Notes under the pieces: model-generated
What the model was told of the DNA's origin: nothing
Database searches by the model: none
The model's input: the letters and a program-made list of their open reading frames with translations, nothing else
Position numbers and translations under genes: made by a program
Shown: positions 44,804 to 53,889 of the stretch, one piece after another
Layout of the letters: the number at the start of each line of letters is the position of its first letter
Position numbering within the stretch: the stretch's first letter is position 1
Source of the DNA: Brevundimonas sp. NIBR10
GTDB lineage: Bacteria > Pseudomonadota > Alphaproteobacteria > Caulobacterales > Caulobacteraceae
NCBI RefSeq assembly: GCF_027912515.1
Contig: NZ_CP115464.1
Span: forward strand, 1,798,001-1,862,000
Direction of reading: 5' to 3'
Length of the DNA: 64,000 nt

Positions 44804-46699
44804 ATGAGCGCGCCCACCCCCACCTTTGTCTTCGATTTCGATTCGACCCTCGTCAGGATCGAGACGCTGGAGGCGCTCGCCGACATCGCTCTGGACGGAT
44901 CAGCCGAGGCTGACGCCGTTCGGGCCCGGGTCGCCGACCTGACCGACCGGGCCATGTCGGGCGAGATCGGCTTCGGCGAGGCGCTGCGTCAGCGGCTGGC
45001 CCTGCTGCCGTTGACGAAGGCCCACGTCGAGGCCCTGGCGGACCGGATCCTGGACGAGGGAACGCCGTCGGTGAGGCGGAACTTGCGCTTCTTCCAGGAG
45101 AACGCCGACAGGATCGTGATCCTGTCGGGGGGCTTCCGCGACATCATCGCGCCGGTCGCCGAACGGCTGGGCGTCGCGGCGGATCGGGTGCTGTGCAACG
45201 ACCTGACCTACGACGCAGAGGGGCGCGTCACCGGGGTGGAAGACAGCAATCCCCTGTCGCACGCCGACGGCAAGCCCGAGGTCATCGCGGCGCTGGACCT
45301 GCCGCGTCCGATCGTCATGGTCGGGGACGGGTGGAACGACGCTGAGGTCAAGCTGGCGGGGGTCGCGGACCGGTTCTACGCCTATACGGAGATCGTGCGC
45401 CGGCCGAAGGTCGTCGAGGTCGCCGACGCCGAGGCGCCGTCGATGGACGAGCTGCTGCACGCCGAAGGGATGATGGGCCGCTGGTCCTTCCCGCGTTCCA
45501 AGATCCGGATGCTCCTGCTCGAGAACATCCACCCGGCTGCCGTCGAGGCGCTGGAGGAGGCCGGCTATTCGGTCGAGACCCAGAAGGGGGCGCTGGACGA
45601 GGACGATCTGATCGCCGCGATCAAGGGCGTCCATGTGCTGGGCATCCGGTCCAAGACCAATGTGACGGCGCGGGTGCTGGAGCAGGCGGATCGCCTGATG
45701 GCCGTCGCGGCCTTCTGTATCGGAACGAACCAGATCGATCTGGACGCCGCGGCGGACCATGGCGTGGCGGTGTTCAATGCGCCGTACTCGAATACCCGTT
45801 CGGTGGTGGAGCTGGCCATCGGCCTGACCATCACCCTGATGCGCGACGTGGTCGACAAGTCGGCCGCCATGCATACCGGCAAGTGGAACAAGTCCGCCGA
45901 TGGATCGCGCGAGCTGCGTGGCAAGACGCTGGGCATCGTGGGATATGGCGCGATCGGATCGCAGCTGTCGGTGCTGGCCGAAGCTCTGGGGATGCGGGTC
46001 ATCTTCCATGACCTGTCCGAGCGGCTGGCGCTGGGCAATGCCAAACGAATGCGGAACCTCGACGCCCTGCTGGCCGAGGCGGACGTCGTGACCCTGCATG
46101 TCGACGGTCGGCGCGAGAACACCAACCTGATCGGCCCGGCCCAGTTCCAGCAGATGAAGGAAGGCGCGCTGTTCCTGAACCTGTCGCGCGGGCATGTGGT
46201 CAACATCGGCGCCTTGGCTCAGGCGATCCAGGGCGGGCGGATCGGCGGGGCGGCGCTGGATGTCTTTCCCGAGGAGCCGCGCACCAATGCCGATCCGTTC
46301 GACAGCCCGCTGATGGGGCTCAGGAACGTGATCCTGACCCCGCACATCGGCGGCTCGACCGAAGAGGCGCAAGAAGCCATCGCCGAGTTCGCGGCCGAGC
46401 GGCTGCTGGGCTATCTGAACCGGGGCGACACGACGTTCAGCGTCAACCTGCCCAATGTGCAGCTGGCCGAGGTGTCGGGCGGGCACAGGATCCTGCACAT
46501 CCACAGGAACCAGCCGGGCGTCATGGCCGAGCTGAACCGCGAACTGGCGACGGCGGGGCTCAACATTCTGGGCCAGCACCTGAAGACCGACGAGCGGACG
46601 GGCTATGTGATCACCGACGTGGATCGCGACTATGACCCCGAGGCGCTGAAGGCGCTGAAGACCGTGGCGGGAACGCTAAAGTTCCGGCTGTTGCATTGA
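44804..46699 (+). CDS. serA: Fused phosphoserine phosphatase and D-3-phosphoglycerate dehydrogenase
   Basis: One 631-residue protein holding two serine-biosynthesis enzymes. Residues 1-210 form a SerB-type HAD phosphatase: FDFDSTLVRIE (D11, D13), S108 in ILSGG, and GDGWND (174-179). Residues 229-545 are a SerA oxidoreductase with NAD fold GYGAIG (380-385), catalytic R462, E491 and H514 (PHIGGSTEEAQEAI); 558-631 is an ACT-type regulatory domain (RILHIHRNQPGVMAEL). SerA catalyses the first step (3-phosphoglycerate oxidation), SerB the last (phosphoserine to serine); serC is not nearby. Confidence 0.9.
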   Translation: MSAPTPTFVFDFDSTLVRIETLEALADIALDGSAEADAVRARVADLTDRAMSGEIGFGEALRQRLALLPLTKAHVEALADRILDEGTPSVRRNLRFFQENADRIVILSGGFRDIIAPVAERLGVAADRVLCNDLTYDAEGRVTGVEDSNPLSHADGKPEVIAALDLPRPIVMVGDGWNDAEVKLAGVADRFYAYTEIVRRPKVVEVADAEAPSMDELLHAEGMMGRWSFPRSKIRMLLLENIHPAAVEALEEAGYSVETQKGALDEDDLIAAIKGVHVLGIRSKTNVTARVLEQADRLMAVAAFCIGTNQIDLDAAADHGVAVFNAPYSNTRSVVELAIGLTITLMRDVVDKSAAMHTGKWNKSADGSRELRGKTLGIVGYGAIGSQLSVLAEALGMRVIFHDLSERLALGNAKRMRNLDALLAEADVVTLHVDGRRENTNLIGPAQFQQMKEGALFLNLSRGHVVNIGALAQAIQGGRIGGAALDVFPEEPRTNADPFDSPLMGLRNVILTPHIGGSTEEAQEAIAEFAAERLLGYLNRGDTTFSVNLPNVQLAEVSGGHRILHIHRNQPGVMAELNRELATAGLNILGQHLKTDERTGYVITDVDRDYDPEALKALKTVAGTLKFRLLH

Positions 46700-46703
46700 C
46701 CTA

Positions 46704-46878
46704 CTTTCGTCATTCCGGGCGAAGGCGAGCGTAGCGAACCGAACCGTAGACCCGGAACCAGGCGGCGCCGAAGCGAAGCGCAGGCGATGGCGGATACGGT
46801 CGCGTTCGCGACAGGTTCGCGCTCTCGCGCGCCGCCTGGTTCCGGGTCTACGCTGCGCTCCGCCCGGAATGACGAAAG
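46704..46878. repeat. 175-bp palindromic intergenic element
   Basis: Outer arms CTTTCGTCATTCCGGGCG (46704-46721) and its perfect complement (46861-46878), and inner 21-base arms at 46747-46767 and 46830-46850 which are also exact complements, enclose a GCG-rich centre. Starts five bases after the serA fusion stop. It can form a long hairpin and resembles the extragenic palindromic elements scattered in GC-rich genomes; a small open frame through it is probably not a gene. Confidence 0.85.
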
Positions 46879-46982
46879 TTGGGATGACATGGCCCAACCT
46901 TCCCCGACGGCATCTTGAACTCGCGGCAAACGCGCGCAAAGTGGGGTCAACGACCGCGAGTCTGACGGTCGAGGGAGGTTTC

Positions 46983-48791
46983 ATGTCCAGGATTCACAAA
47001 GGCGCGGCTCTGGCCGTGCTCGCGGCCGCCGCGTCGCTCGCCGCCGCATCCACCGCCAACGCCCAGTCCTACGGCCGGCTCGTCGTCTTCGGGGACAGCC
47101 TGACCGACAACGGCAACCTGTTCGCCGTCACCGGCGGGGCCGCACCGGCCGCACCCTTCGTCAATGGGCGGTTCTCGACGGGGCCGGTGTTCGTCGAGCT
47201 GCTGGGCTTCAACCTGGGTCGCCAGACGGCGGGCTCGCCGGTGACCGGCAGCATCAACTATGCCTACGGCGGCTCGCGGACCGATACGGTGGCGACGCCC
47301 GGACCGGGGATGCGGACCCAGCTGGCGGCCTATACGGCGGCGGGCGGGCGGTTCGGATCGACCGATCTGGTCAGCATTCTGGGCGGGGCCAACAACATCT
47401 TCCAGGCCATTCCTACAGCGGGCGTGAGTTCCAACCCGACCGGGGCGATCTCGCCGGTGTCGCTGGCTGCGGCGGCCGACATCAACTTCCTGACCAACAG
47501 CGTGGCCGCGGCCGGGGCGGGGACCGTGTTGGTCACCAACCTGCCCAAGCTCAGCCTGACGCCGCAGTTCCGGACCAGTCCGGCAGCGCCCCTGGCCGAT
47601 TTCGCGGTGACGACCTTCAACGGCGCCCTGCTGACCGGCTTGCAGGCGACGGCGGCGGCCAATCCGAACGCCAACATCATCTATATGGACCTGTTCAAGA
47701 TCGGTGACGTGATCGCCGGCAATCCGGGCCAGTTCGGCATCACCAACGTCACCGACCAATGCGCCCTGGCCACGCCGCGTTGCGCCGATCCCGGCTATTT
47801 CTACGCCGACGGGGTCCACCCGACGGCGCTGGGGCACCGGCTGATCGCCCAGCTGGCCAACGACTACCTCTACTACGGCGACATCGGCGCACAGAGCGCG
47901 GTGATGGGCGAGACCTCCTATCGCCACCGCGAGGACAGCCTGGACGAAGGTTCGGCGGCGCTGTCGGGTCATGGCGACTGGGCGGACGGCACGACCGTCT
48001 CGGTCAGCGGATCGTACGACCAGACTGACAGCGACCGGCGCGGGGTCGCGGCCTCGGCGTCGTCGGAAGGGTACGGCCTGCGCTTTGCGGTCGAGAACGC
48101 CTGGTCCAACACCTGGAAGGTCGGGATCGCGGGCAGCTATCGTCGCGCCGACGTCGTGGGCGGGCGGCTGGAGACCGACCTGAACACCTATGCGTTCGAC
48201 GTCTACGGCGGCTGGCGGTCGGGTGCGATGTTCGTCAATGCGACGGCGGGCGCGGCGGCGGACCAGTTTGACACCCGTCGCCTGACCTCGATCGCCCCGG
48301 TGGTCCACATCGGCAAGGCCGACGGCGTCAGCAAGGGCGCGCGCGCGCAAGGCGGCGTGTGGATGGACCTGGGCGGCATCGCCATCTCGCCGCGCGTGGC
48401 GGTGTCCTGGGTGTCGGCGACGGTGGACGGCTTCATCGAACAGGGACCGGCCGCCGCCTATGACTATCAGGGCCGCACGGTTCAGGTGATCAGCGCCGAG
48501 GCCACCCTGCGGGCCGAGGCCGACATGGGCGGCTTCGCCCTGTTTGCCGAGGGCGGCTATCGCGACGCCCTGGACGACAGCTCCGACGCGGTGCGCACCG
48601 GCATCGGCTACAACACCGCCAAGGTGCTGGCGCGTCAGGTGGACGAGCCGTTCGGGGGTCAGATCCTGGCCTCGGCCGGGGTGCGTGGCGACCTGGGGCC
48701 GATCTCCGTGGACATCGGCTATCGCGGCCGGTTCGGCGACCATGCCGACAGCCATATGGGCGGGATCACCCTGACTCTGCCGCTGCAATAG
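46983..48791 (+). CDS. GDSL-type esterase autotransporter
   Basis: A 602-residue outer-membrane enzyme. Signal peptide cleaves near ANA-Q28. The passenger (about 30-330) is a GDSL/SGNH esterase: FGDSLTDNG with S39 nucleophile, oxyanion GGSRT and GGANNI blocks, and DGVHPTALGH with D276 and H279. The rest (about 335-602) is a beta-barrel autotransporter domain with alternating strands such as GLRFAVENAWSNTWKVGIAGSYRR, ending GGITLTLPLQ. It resembles EstA/EstP esterases that stay on the cell surface. ATG 46983 follows GAGGGAGG. Confidence 0.9.
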   Translation: MSRIHKGAALAVLAAAASLAAASTANAQSYGRLVVFGDSLTDNGNLFAVTGGAAPAAPFVNGRFSTGPVFVELLGFNLGRQTAGSPVTGSINYAYGGSRTDTVATPGPGMRTQLAAYTAAGGRFGSTDLVSILGGANNIFQAIPTAGVSSNPTGAISPVSLAAAADINFLTNSVAAAGAGTVLVTNLPKLSLTPQFRTSPAAPLADFAVTTFNGALLTGLQATAAANPNANIIYMDLFKIGDVIAGNPGQFGITNVTDQCALATPRCADPGYFYADGVHPTALGHRLIAQLANDYLYYGDIGAQSAVMGETSYRHREDSLDEGSAALSGHGDWADGTTVSVSGSYDQTDSDRRGVAASASSEGYGLRFAVENAWSNTWKVGIAGSYRRADVVGGRLETDLNTYAFDVYGGWRSGAMFVNATAGAAADQFDTRRLTSIAPVVHIGKADGVSKGARAQGGVWMDLGGIAISPRVAVSWVSATVDGFIEQGPAAAYDYQGRTVQVISAEATLRAEADMGGFALFAEGGYRDALDDSSDAVRTGIGYNTAKVLARQVDEPFGGQILASAGVRGDLGPISVDIGYRGRFGDHADSHMGGITLTLPLQ

Positions 48792-48805
48792 ACGGATCGG
48801 AGTTC

Positions 48806-48861
48806 CCCGGGTGCGACCTTGTGTCCGCCCGGGGCGCCCCAAAGTCGCCCTTTCGGGGCGA
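48806..48861. terminator. Two adjacent hairpins after the autotransporter gene
   Basis: CCCCGGG (48806-48812) pairs with CCCGGGG (48829-48835); immediately after, CGCCCCAAAG (48836-48845) pairs with CTTT-C-GGGGCG (48851-48861). No T-run follows, so this is only a possible transcript end. The remaining gap to 48970 shows nothing else. Confidence 0.4.
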
Positions 48862-48970
48862 GACAAGACGGCTCCTTCGTCATCCCGGATCGATGCAACG
48901 GCGTTTCTGCCGCGTCGTGGGGTGATGGTCCTCCCTGCTCTTTCTTGCAGCGACCGGAGCCGACGATTTC

Positions 48971-49594
48971 ATGCGCCGACTACTGCCGCCCGCGCGGTCC
49001 TATCTCATTCGCTTCGGCCAGACGGCCGGTCTTCTGACCATCGCCGGCATGGCCATGGCCGCCGCCCCCCTGGCCCCCGTCAGCCTGAACGCCGACGAGC
49101 CCGTCGCCATTCCTGCGCCTGCGCCGGTAATCGCCGTCGCCGCGCCGGCTGGGCCGGTGACGCGCGAGATTGCCTTCGCCGAGCCGGTGCCCGGGTTCGC
49201 GATCAACTCCAAATTCGGAATGCGGCGTCTGGGCGGCGAACCCGGTGTGCGTCAGCACAAGGGTGTCGACATCGCCGCCCCGACCGGCACCTCGGTCTAT
49301 GCCTCGGCCGAGGGGCAGGTTCTGCGGATCGGCTATGATCCGGAAGGGTACGGCAACTTCATCGAGATGCGCCACCCCAACGGCATGACCAGCCTGTATG
49401 GCCACCTGAGCCGCGTCGATGTGGCCTCTGGCGACAAGATCGTGCCGGGCGAGCGCATCGGCCTGATCGGCTCCACCGGCTATTCGACCGGACCACATCT
49501 GCATTTCGAGATCCGGCGTGGAGGCGCTCAGATCAACCCGACCAAGGTCATGGGGCGCAGCTTTCAGGTGAAGGTCACGGCCACCAAAGGTTGA
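48971..49594 (+). CDS. M23-family peptidoglycan endopeptidase
   Basis: Envelope protein of 207 residues: membrane-targeting N-terminus (about residues 18-34), Pro/Ala linker, then an M23 LytM-type domain from ~80 to ~195. GMRRLGGEPGVRQHKGVDIAAPTGTSVYASAEGQV supplies the first zinc ligand (HxxxD), and GYSTGPHLHFEIRRGGAQINPTKVM gives the HxH ligand of the catalytic site. All canonical motifs are kept, so it is likely an active cross-link hydrolase. Starts at ATG 48971; in the same direction as the next gene, 105 bases away. Confidence 0.9.
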   Translation: MRRLLPPARSYLIRFGQTAGLLTIAGMAMAAAPLAPVSLNADEPVAIPAPAPVIAVAAPAGPVTREIAFAEPVPGFAINSKFGMRRLGGEPGVRQHKGVDIAAPTGTSVYASAEGQVLRIGYDPEGYGNFIEMRHPNGMTSLYGHLSRVDVASGDKIVPGERIGLIGSTGYSTGPHLHFEIRRGGAQINPTKVMGRSFQVKVTATKG

Positions 49595-49699
49595 TATTTC
49601 CGTCGCAACGTCTGGCGGCGGCTTGACGACCGTGGTTCACTGAAGGCGGCGAAACCGGATGCGAAAGCCTTCGGGGACGAACCGTCTCGGGAGGGCTGG

Positions 49700-51412
49700 A
49701 TGCGGGGATCGACGATCAGGATCGGCGTACTGAGCTTGTCGGGCCTTGGCCTGGTGCTGCTGAGTGCCTGCCAGACCCCAACGACGCGCATCCCGGATGT
49801 CTTTGGCCAGGAATGCTCGACCATCGCTGCCGATCGTCGCGCGGATGTGGATTGCGTACGCATCTTCTACGGCACCAACCGCCGTCTGACCCTCGAAGCG
49901 CCGGTGGCGGCTCGTGAAGAGGTCAGTTTTGAAGGGCCCGCAGTCTATGGGCAGAGCGGTGAAACCCTGACGCTGGGTCGTGCCGACATCTGGTTGCCGC
50001 GGATCAGTCCCGACGGGACCCCGCGCGAGAAGGGCGAACTCGACCTCGCCGACTCGGACGAGCAGGCCCGAGCGCAGACGGAGTTCCGCGCTTTCGTCAC
50101 CCGGATCACCGTCGCGGGCGAGGAGCGATTCACGACCGACCTGGCAAAGGCGATCGAGGGCGAGAACCAGCCCCGATCGGTGCTTCTGTTCGTCCACGGC
50201 TTCAATGTCGCGTTCGAGCCGGCCCTGATCCGTTCGGCCCAGATGACCTTCGATCTGAGGGGCGTGGAGGGGTTCGATCCCGGCGTCCCGGTCCTGTTCA
50301 GCTGGCCCTCGGCGGGGCGTCTGCTCAGCTACTGGAGCGACGAAGGCCAGGCGCGGGACGCCATCCCCCGGCTGAACGACTTCCTCGACCTGATCGTCGC
50401 CGACCGGAAGGTGCAGCGGGTCAATATCGTCGCCCATTCGATGGGCAACCGGGTGCTGATGGGTGCGCTCGAGAGCTTTGCGCGGGACTATTCCAAGACC
50501 CATGCCGGCCGCCCGATCGAGTTCCGCATCATTCTGGCCGCCGCCGATCTGGACGTGGACGAGTTCACGCGGATCTCGGACAGTTTCCGCGACTGGCCTC
50601 ACGCGGCGACGGTCTATGCCTCATCTCAGGACCGGGCGCTGACGGCGTCGTGGGTTCTGCACGGGTTCCAGCGCCGGCTGGGCCAGAGCTTCTGGCGTTT
50701 TCCGTTCGTGCGCCAGGACCAGCGCTACGCGACGATCGACGCGACCTCGGTCGCGACCGAGCTGTTCGGTCTGGGACACGGCTATTTCAGCGCCAACCCG
50801 ACGATCATCAACGATATCCGGTGCAGCCTCGCCGACGTTCCGTTCAACAAGCGGGCGCTGCAACCGCGCGAGACGCGGCGGGCGGAACCCTTCTATGCGG
50901 CCGTTCCGACGGGAAGCGGGGCCGGTGCGGACGTCCGCGCGGAATGCAGGCTGGAGCGGGACGTGTTCCCGATCGCTGCCATGGAAGAGGTTGGCGCACC
51001 CCCGCCGCCGCCACCACCTCCACCTCCACCTCCACCACCGCCGCCGCCGCCGCCGCCTCCGCCGCCCGTCGGGATCGAGGATCGCTTCTTCATGGTCTAT
51101 CTGGCGACAGGGCAGGAGACGCTAGATGCGCAGGGTCGTGCGATCCTCGAAGCGTTCGCGGCCTATGCGGCCGGCGGAACACCGAGCCGGATCCGGATCG
51201 TCGGTCATACGGACACGGTCGGCAGCGTCATCGCCAATCAGCAACTGTCCGAACGACGGGCGCGGATGGTAGCCGACGCCCTGATCGCGCTGGGGCTACC
51301 CGCCGACCTGATCCAGATCGTCGGTGCCGGTGAGAGCCAACTCGCCGTGCCCACGGCCGACGGTGTCGCCGAGCCGCTGAATCGCCGTGTCGAGCTTCTG
51401 ATCAACTTCTGA
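49700..51412 (+). CDS. Lipoprotein: alpha/beta hydrolase, polyproline linker, OmpA domain
   Basis: A 570-residue outer-membrane lipoprotein. Lipobox LLSAC puts the lipid on C24. Residues 52-370 form a DUF900-type alpha/beta hydrolase: IFYGTNR, VLLFVHGFNVAFE (oxyanion H166), FSWPSAG, and nucleophile elbow AHSMGNRV (S247). After 23 uninterrupted prolines (434-456), an OmpA-like domain (463-570) contains IRIVGHTDTVGS and LSERRARMVADALIALG... NRRVELLINF, expected to bind peptidoglycan. The protein would anchor a hydrolase between outer membrane and wall. Substrate unknown. The polyproline codons are CCN repeats on a CCGCCA-rich track. Confidence 0.85.
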   Translation: MRGSTIRIGVLSLSGLGLVLLSACQTPTTRIPDVFGQECSTIAADRRADVDCVRIFYGTNRRLTLEAPVAAREEVSFEGPAVYGQSGETLTLGRADIWLPRISPDGTPREKGELDLADSDEQARAQTEFRAFVTRITVAGEERFTTDLAKAIEGENQPRSVLLFVHGFNVAFEPALIRSAQMTFDLRGVEGFDPGVPVLFSWPSAGRLLSYWSDEGQARDAIPRLNDFLDLIVADRKVQRVNIVAHSMGNRVLMGALESFARDYSKTHAGRPIEFRIILAAADLDVDEFTRISDSFRDWPHAATVYASSQDRALTASWVLHGFQRRLGQSFWRFPFVRQDQRYATIDATSVATELFGLGHGYFSANPTIINDIRCSLADVPFNKRALQPRETRRAEPFYAAVPTGSGAGADVRAECRLERDVFPIAAMEEVGAPPPPPPPPPPPPPPPPPPPPPPPVGIEDRFFMVYLATGQETLDAQGRAILEAFAAYAAGGTPSRIRIVGHTDTVGSVIANQQLSERRARMVADALIALGLPADLIQIVGAGESQLAVPTADGVAEPLNRRVELLINF

Positions 51413-51496
51413 TCGTGGGTCGCTGTCGCACGGGCCGGGGCTTTGCTAGACCTTGGTGTCGGGGCCGGGATTCGGCGGGCAGAGCAGGGCAAACCC

Positions 51497-52453
51497 ATGG
51501 TCGCGGCATTGACGCTGGACGGCGTGAGCAAACGCTACGGTGAGTTCCAGGCGGTCCGGGATCTGAGCTTTCAGGTCGAGAAGGGCGCGATCTGCGGGTT
51601 TCTGGGGCCCAATGGCGCGGGCAAGACTTCGACGCTGCGGATGATCCTGGGGCTGCAGCCGGCGACGTCGGGGCGGATCGAGATCCTGGGGGCCGACGAC
51701 GGGCGCAAGGTCCGCGACCGGATCGGCTTCCTGCCCGAGGAGCGGGGCCTGTACAAGAAGATGACGCCGGTGGACGCCATCGCCTTCTTCGGCTCGCTGA
51801 AGGGGGTGCCGGTCGCCGAGGGCCGCAAGCGGGCGCGCGAGATGCTGGACGCCCAGGGGCTGGGTGCCTCCAAGAACAAGAAGATGAAGGAGCTGTCCAA
51901 GGGGATGGCGCAGAAGGTCCAGCTGATCGCCTCGGTCGTGCATCGGCCCGAGTTCGTGATCCTGGACGAGCCGTTCAGCGGCCTGGACCCGGTCAACCAG
52001 CAGGGGCTGGAGACGGTGATCCGCGACCTGGCCGCCAATGGGGCCACGGTGCTGTTCTCGACCCACGTCATGCAACACGCCGAGCGGCTGTGCGACCGGG
52101 TGGTGCTGCTGGCGCGGGGCAAGAAGGCGTTCGAGGGCACGGTCAACGAGGCGCGGGCGACGTCTCGCCGGTTCCTGGAACTTGAGGGCGCGATCGACCC
52201 GAATGCCGTGGGCGGATTGCCCGGTGTGACCGGCGTCGAGGTGCTGAACGACGCGGACGGGGTGCGTACGCTGAAGGCGGCGCTGGCCGCCGATGCGGCC
52301 GGGCAGGAGACGCTGAAGGCGGCCTTCCTGACGGGTCTGGACGTGCGCCGGTTCGAGCTGAAGCAGCCGACCCTGCATGACGCCTTCATCGACCTGACCG
52401 GGGATCACCCGGACCAGGACACCTCGGTCAAGACGGCGGAGATCGCACGATGA
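51497..52453 (+). CDS. ABC transporter ATP-binding protein
   Basis: ATPase of 318 residues (NatA/CcmA-like). Walker A GPNGAGKTST (residues 38-47), signature LSKGMAQKVQLI, Walker B FVILDEPFSGLDP, switch LFSTHVMQHAE. The C-terminal ~100 residues are an accessory domain ending near LHDAFIDLTGDHP. The first in-frame ATG is 51497, although the frame is open 54 bases upstream. It overlaps the permease gene by four bases (ATGA) and forms a two-gene exporter operon. Confidence 0.92.
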   Translation: MVAALTLDGVSKRYGEFQAVRDLSFQVEKGAICGFLGPNGAGKTSTLRMILGLQPATSGRIEILGADDGRKVRDRIGFLPEERGLYKKMTPVDAIAFFGSLKGVPVAEGRKRAREMLDAQGLGASKNKKMKELSKGMAQKVQLIASVVHRPEFVILDEPFSGLDPVNQQGLETVIRDLAANGATVLFSTHVMQHAERLCDRVVLLARGKKAFEGTVNEARATSRRFLELEGAIDPNAVGGLPGVTGVEVLNDADGVRTLKAALAADAAGQETLKAAFLTGLDVRRFELKQPTLHDAFIDLTGDHPDQDTSVKTAEIAR

Positions 52454-53835
52454 ACCGCACCCTGTTGATCGCCCGCCGCGAATACATGGCCTATGCCCGG
52501 ACGGTCGGGTTTTGGCTGTCGCTGCTGGCCTTTCCGCTGTTCGCGGTTCTGGGCGGGGCGATCCCGATCCTGATGCAGACGTCCGAGCCCGTGCGGCGGG
52601 TCGTCCTGATCGAACAGGGGCCGGAGGCGCAAGGCCTGTCGGCCGCTGTGCGTGACGCCCTGGCCTCCGACGCCAAACGCCGTCAGGACCGCGCCAGGGA
52701 AGCCGCTGAAAAGGCCGCCGCGACGGGGGCGCAGACCTCGGCCGCCGGGGATGCGCTGCGGTCCTTGTCGAGGCCCTCGATGCGACTGGTCCCGGCCCCG
52801 GCCGACATGGCCGCCGCTCCGAACGGCCCGGCCCAGGAGGCGGTCGTGCGTCGCTATCTGGAGGACGACGAGACGCCGCGCGACCAGCGGATCAGTTCGG
52901 TCGTCTTCCTGACCCGGATCGACGGCAAGCCGTCGGCGCGGGTCTGGACCAACCGGGCCACCGACGACACGGTCGAGGACTTCGTCCGGGCGGCGCTCAA
53001 GACCTATAACCGCAAGGACACCTTCGCCCGGGCCGGGATCGACCCCGCCGTCGTGCAGCAGACCGAGGACTTCCGCGCCGACGTCAGCGTGTTCTCGCCG
53101 CGCGCGGCGAGCGGCGGAGAGGTGTCGTTCAAGGACAAGCTGCCGGCCGTCATCGGCCTGATAGGCGGGTTCCTGTTGTGGTCGCTGATCATCACCGGGG
53201 CCTCGATCCTCCTGAACAGCGTGATGGAGGAGAAGTCGAACAAGATCCTGGAGGTGCTGCTGTCCTCGGCCTCGGCGACCGAGATCCTGGCCGGCAAGGT
53301 GCTGGGGGTGGCGTTGCTGACCCTGACGGTGATGAGCGTCTGGGGCGGGATCGGCCTGTTCGGCCTGCTGACGGCGGCCCCGGCGCAGGGTGCCCAAGTG
53401 CTCGAGATCCTGTGGGGCGGCGGTCTGCTGGCCTGGTTCGTGGCCTTCATGGTTGGCGGATACCTGATGTACGCGGTGCTGTTCGCGGCCATCGGGGCCT
53501 TCTGCGAGACGCCGCGTGACGCCCAGACCCTGATGGGGCCGATCATGATGATCCTGGTCGTGCCGATGATCACCATGCAGATGGCCCTGACCTCGCCGGA
53601 CAGCCCGGTGGTGCGTATCCTGTCGTGGATCCCGCCGTTCACGCCCTTCCTGATGATGGCGCGGATGCCGTCGCACCCGCCGCTGTATGAATCGCTGGGC
53701 GCCCTGGCGGCCATGTTCGCGTTTGCGCTGTTCATGGTCTGGGTGGCGGGCCGGGCGTTCCGGGCCGGTGCCCTGTCGGACGTCAAGCTGAGCTGGAAGG
53801 CGTTCGGGTCGGCGATCCGGGGCGGAGGGCGGTAG
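52450..53835 (+). CDS. ABC-2 type permease with large periplasmic loop (NatB-like)
   Basis: A 461-residue membrane protein. One helix near the N-terminus (FWLSLLAFPLFAVLGGAIPILM), a ~200-residue extracytoplasmic region, then five helices from about 235 onward (AVIGLIGGFLLWSLIITGASILL, ILSSASATEILAGKVLGVALLTLTVMSVW and so on). The EEKSNKILEVLLSSASATEILAGK motif is the hallmark of the ABC-2 NatB group exporting Na+ or small peptides. Its partner ATPase overlaps at the 5' end. The exact substrate is not inferable. Confidence 0.9.
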   Translation: MNRTLLIARREYMAYARTVGFWLSLLAFPLFAVLGGAIPILMQTSEPVRRVVLIEQGPEAQGLSAAVRDALASDAKRRQDRAREAAEKAAATGAQTSAAGDALRSLSRPSMRLVPAPADMAAAPNGPAQEAVVRRYLEDDETPRDQRISSVVFLTRIDGKPSARVWTNRATDDTVEDFVRAALKTYNRKDTFARAGIDPAVVQQTEDFRADVSVFSPRAASGGEVSFKDKLPAVIGLIGGFLLWSLIITGASILLNSVMEEKSNKILEVLLSSASATEILAGKVLGVALLTLTVMSVWGGIGLFGLLTAAPAQGAQVLEILWGGGLLAWFVAFMVGGYLMYAVLFAAIGAFCETPRDAQTLMGPIMMILVVPMITMQMALTSPDSPVVRILSWIPPFTPFLMMARMPSHPPLYESLGALAAMFAFALFMVWVAGRAFRAGALSDVKLSWKAFGSAIRGGGR

Positions 53836-53889
53836 GGCGATCCGCCTGGCCGCCTTCGCTTTGCCCAGCTTCGCGCTATAAGCCCGGCC

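Noticed and set aside
46630..46950. Minus-strand frame through the palindromic element at 46.7 kb
   Set aside because: It is created by the inverted repeat and shows no protein-like pattern.
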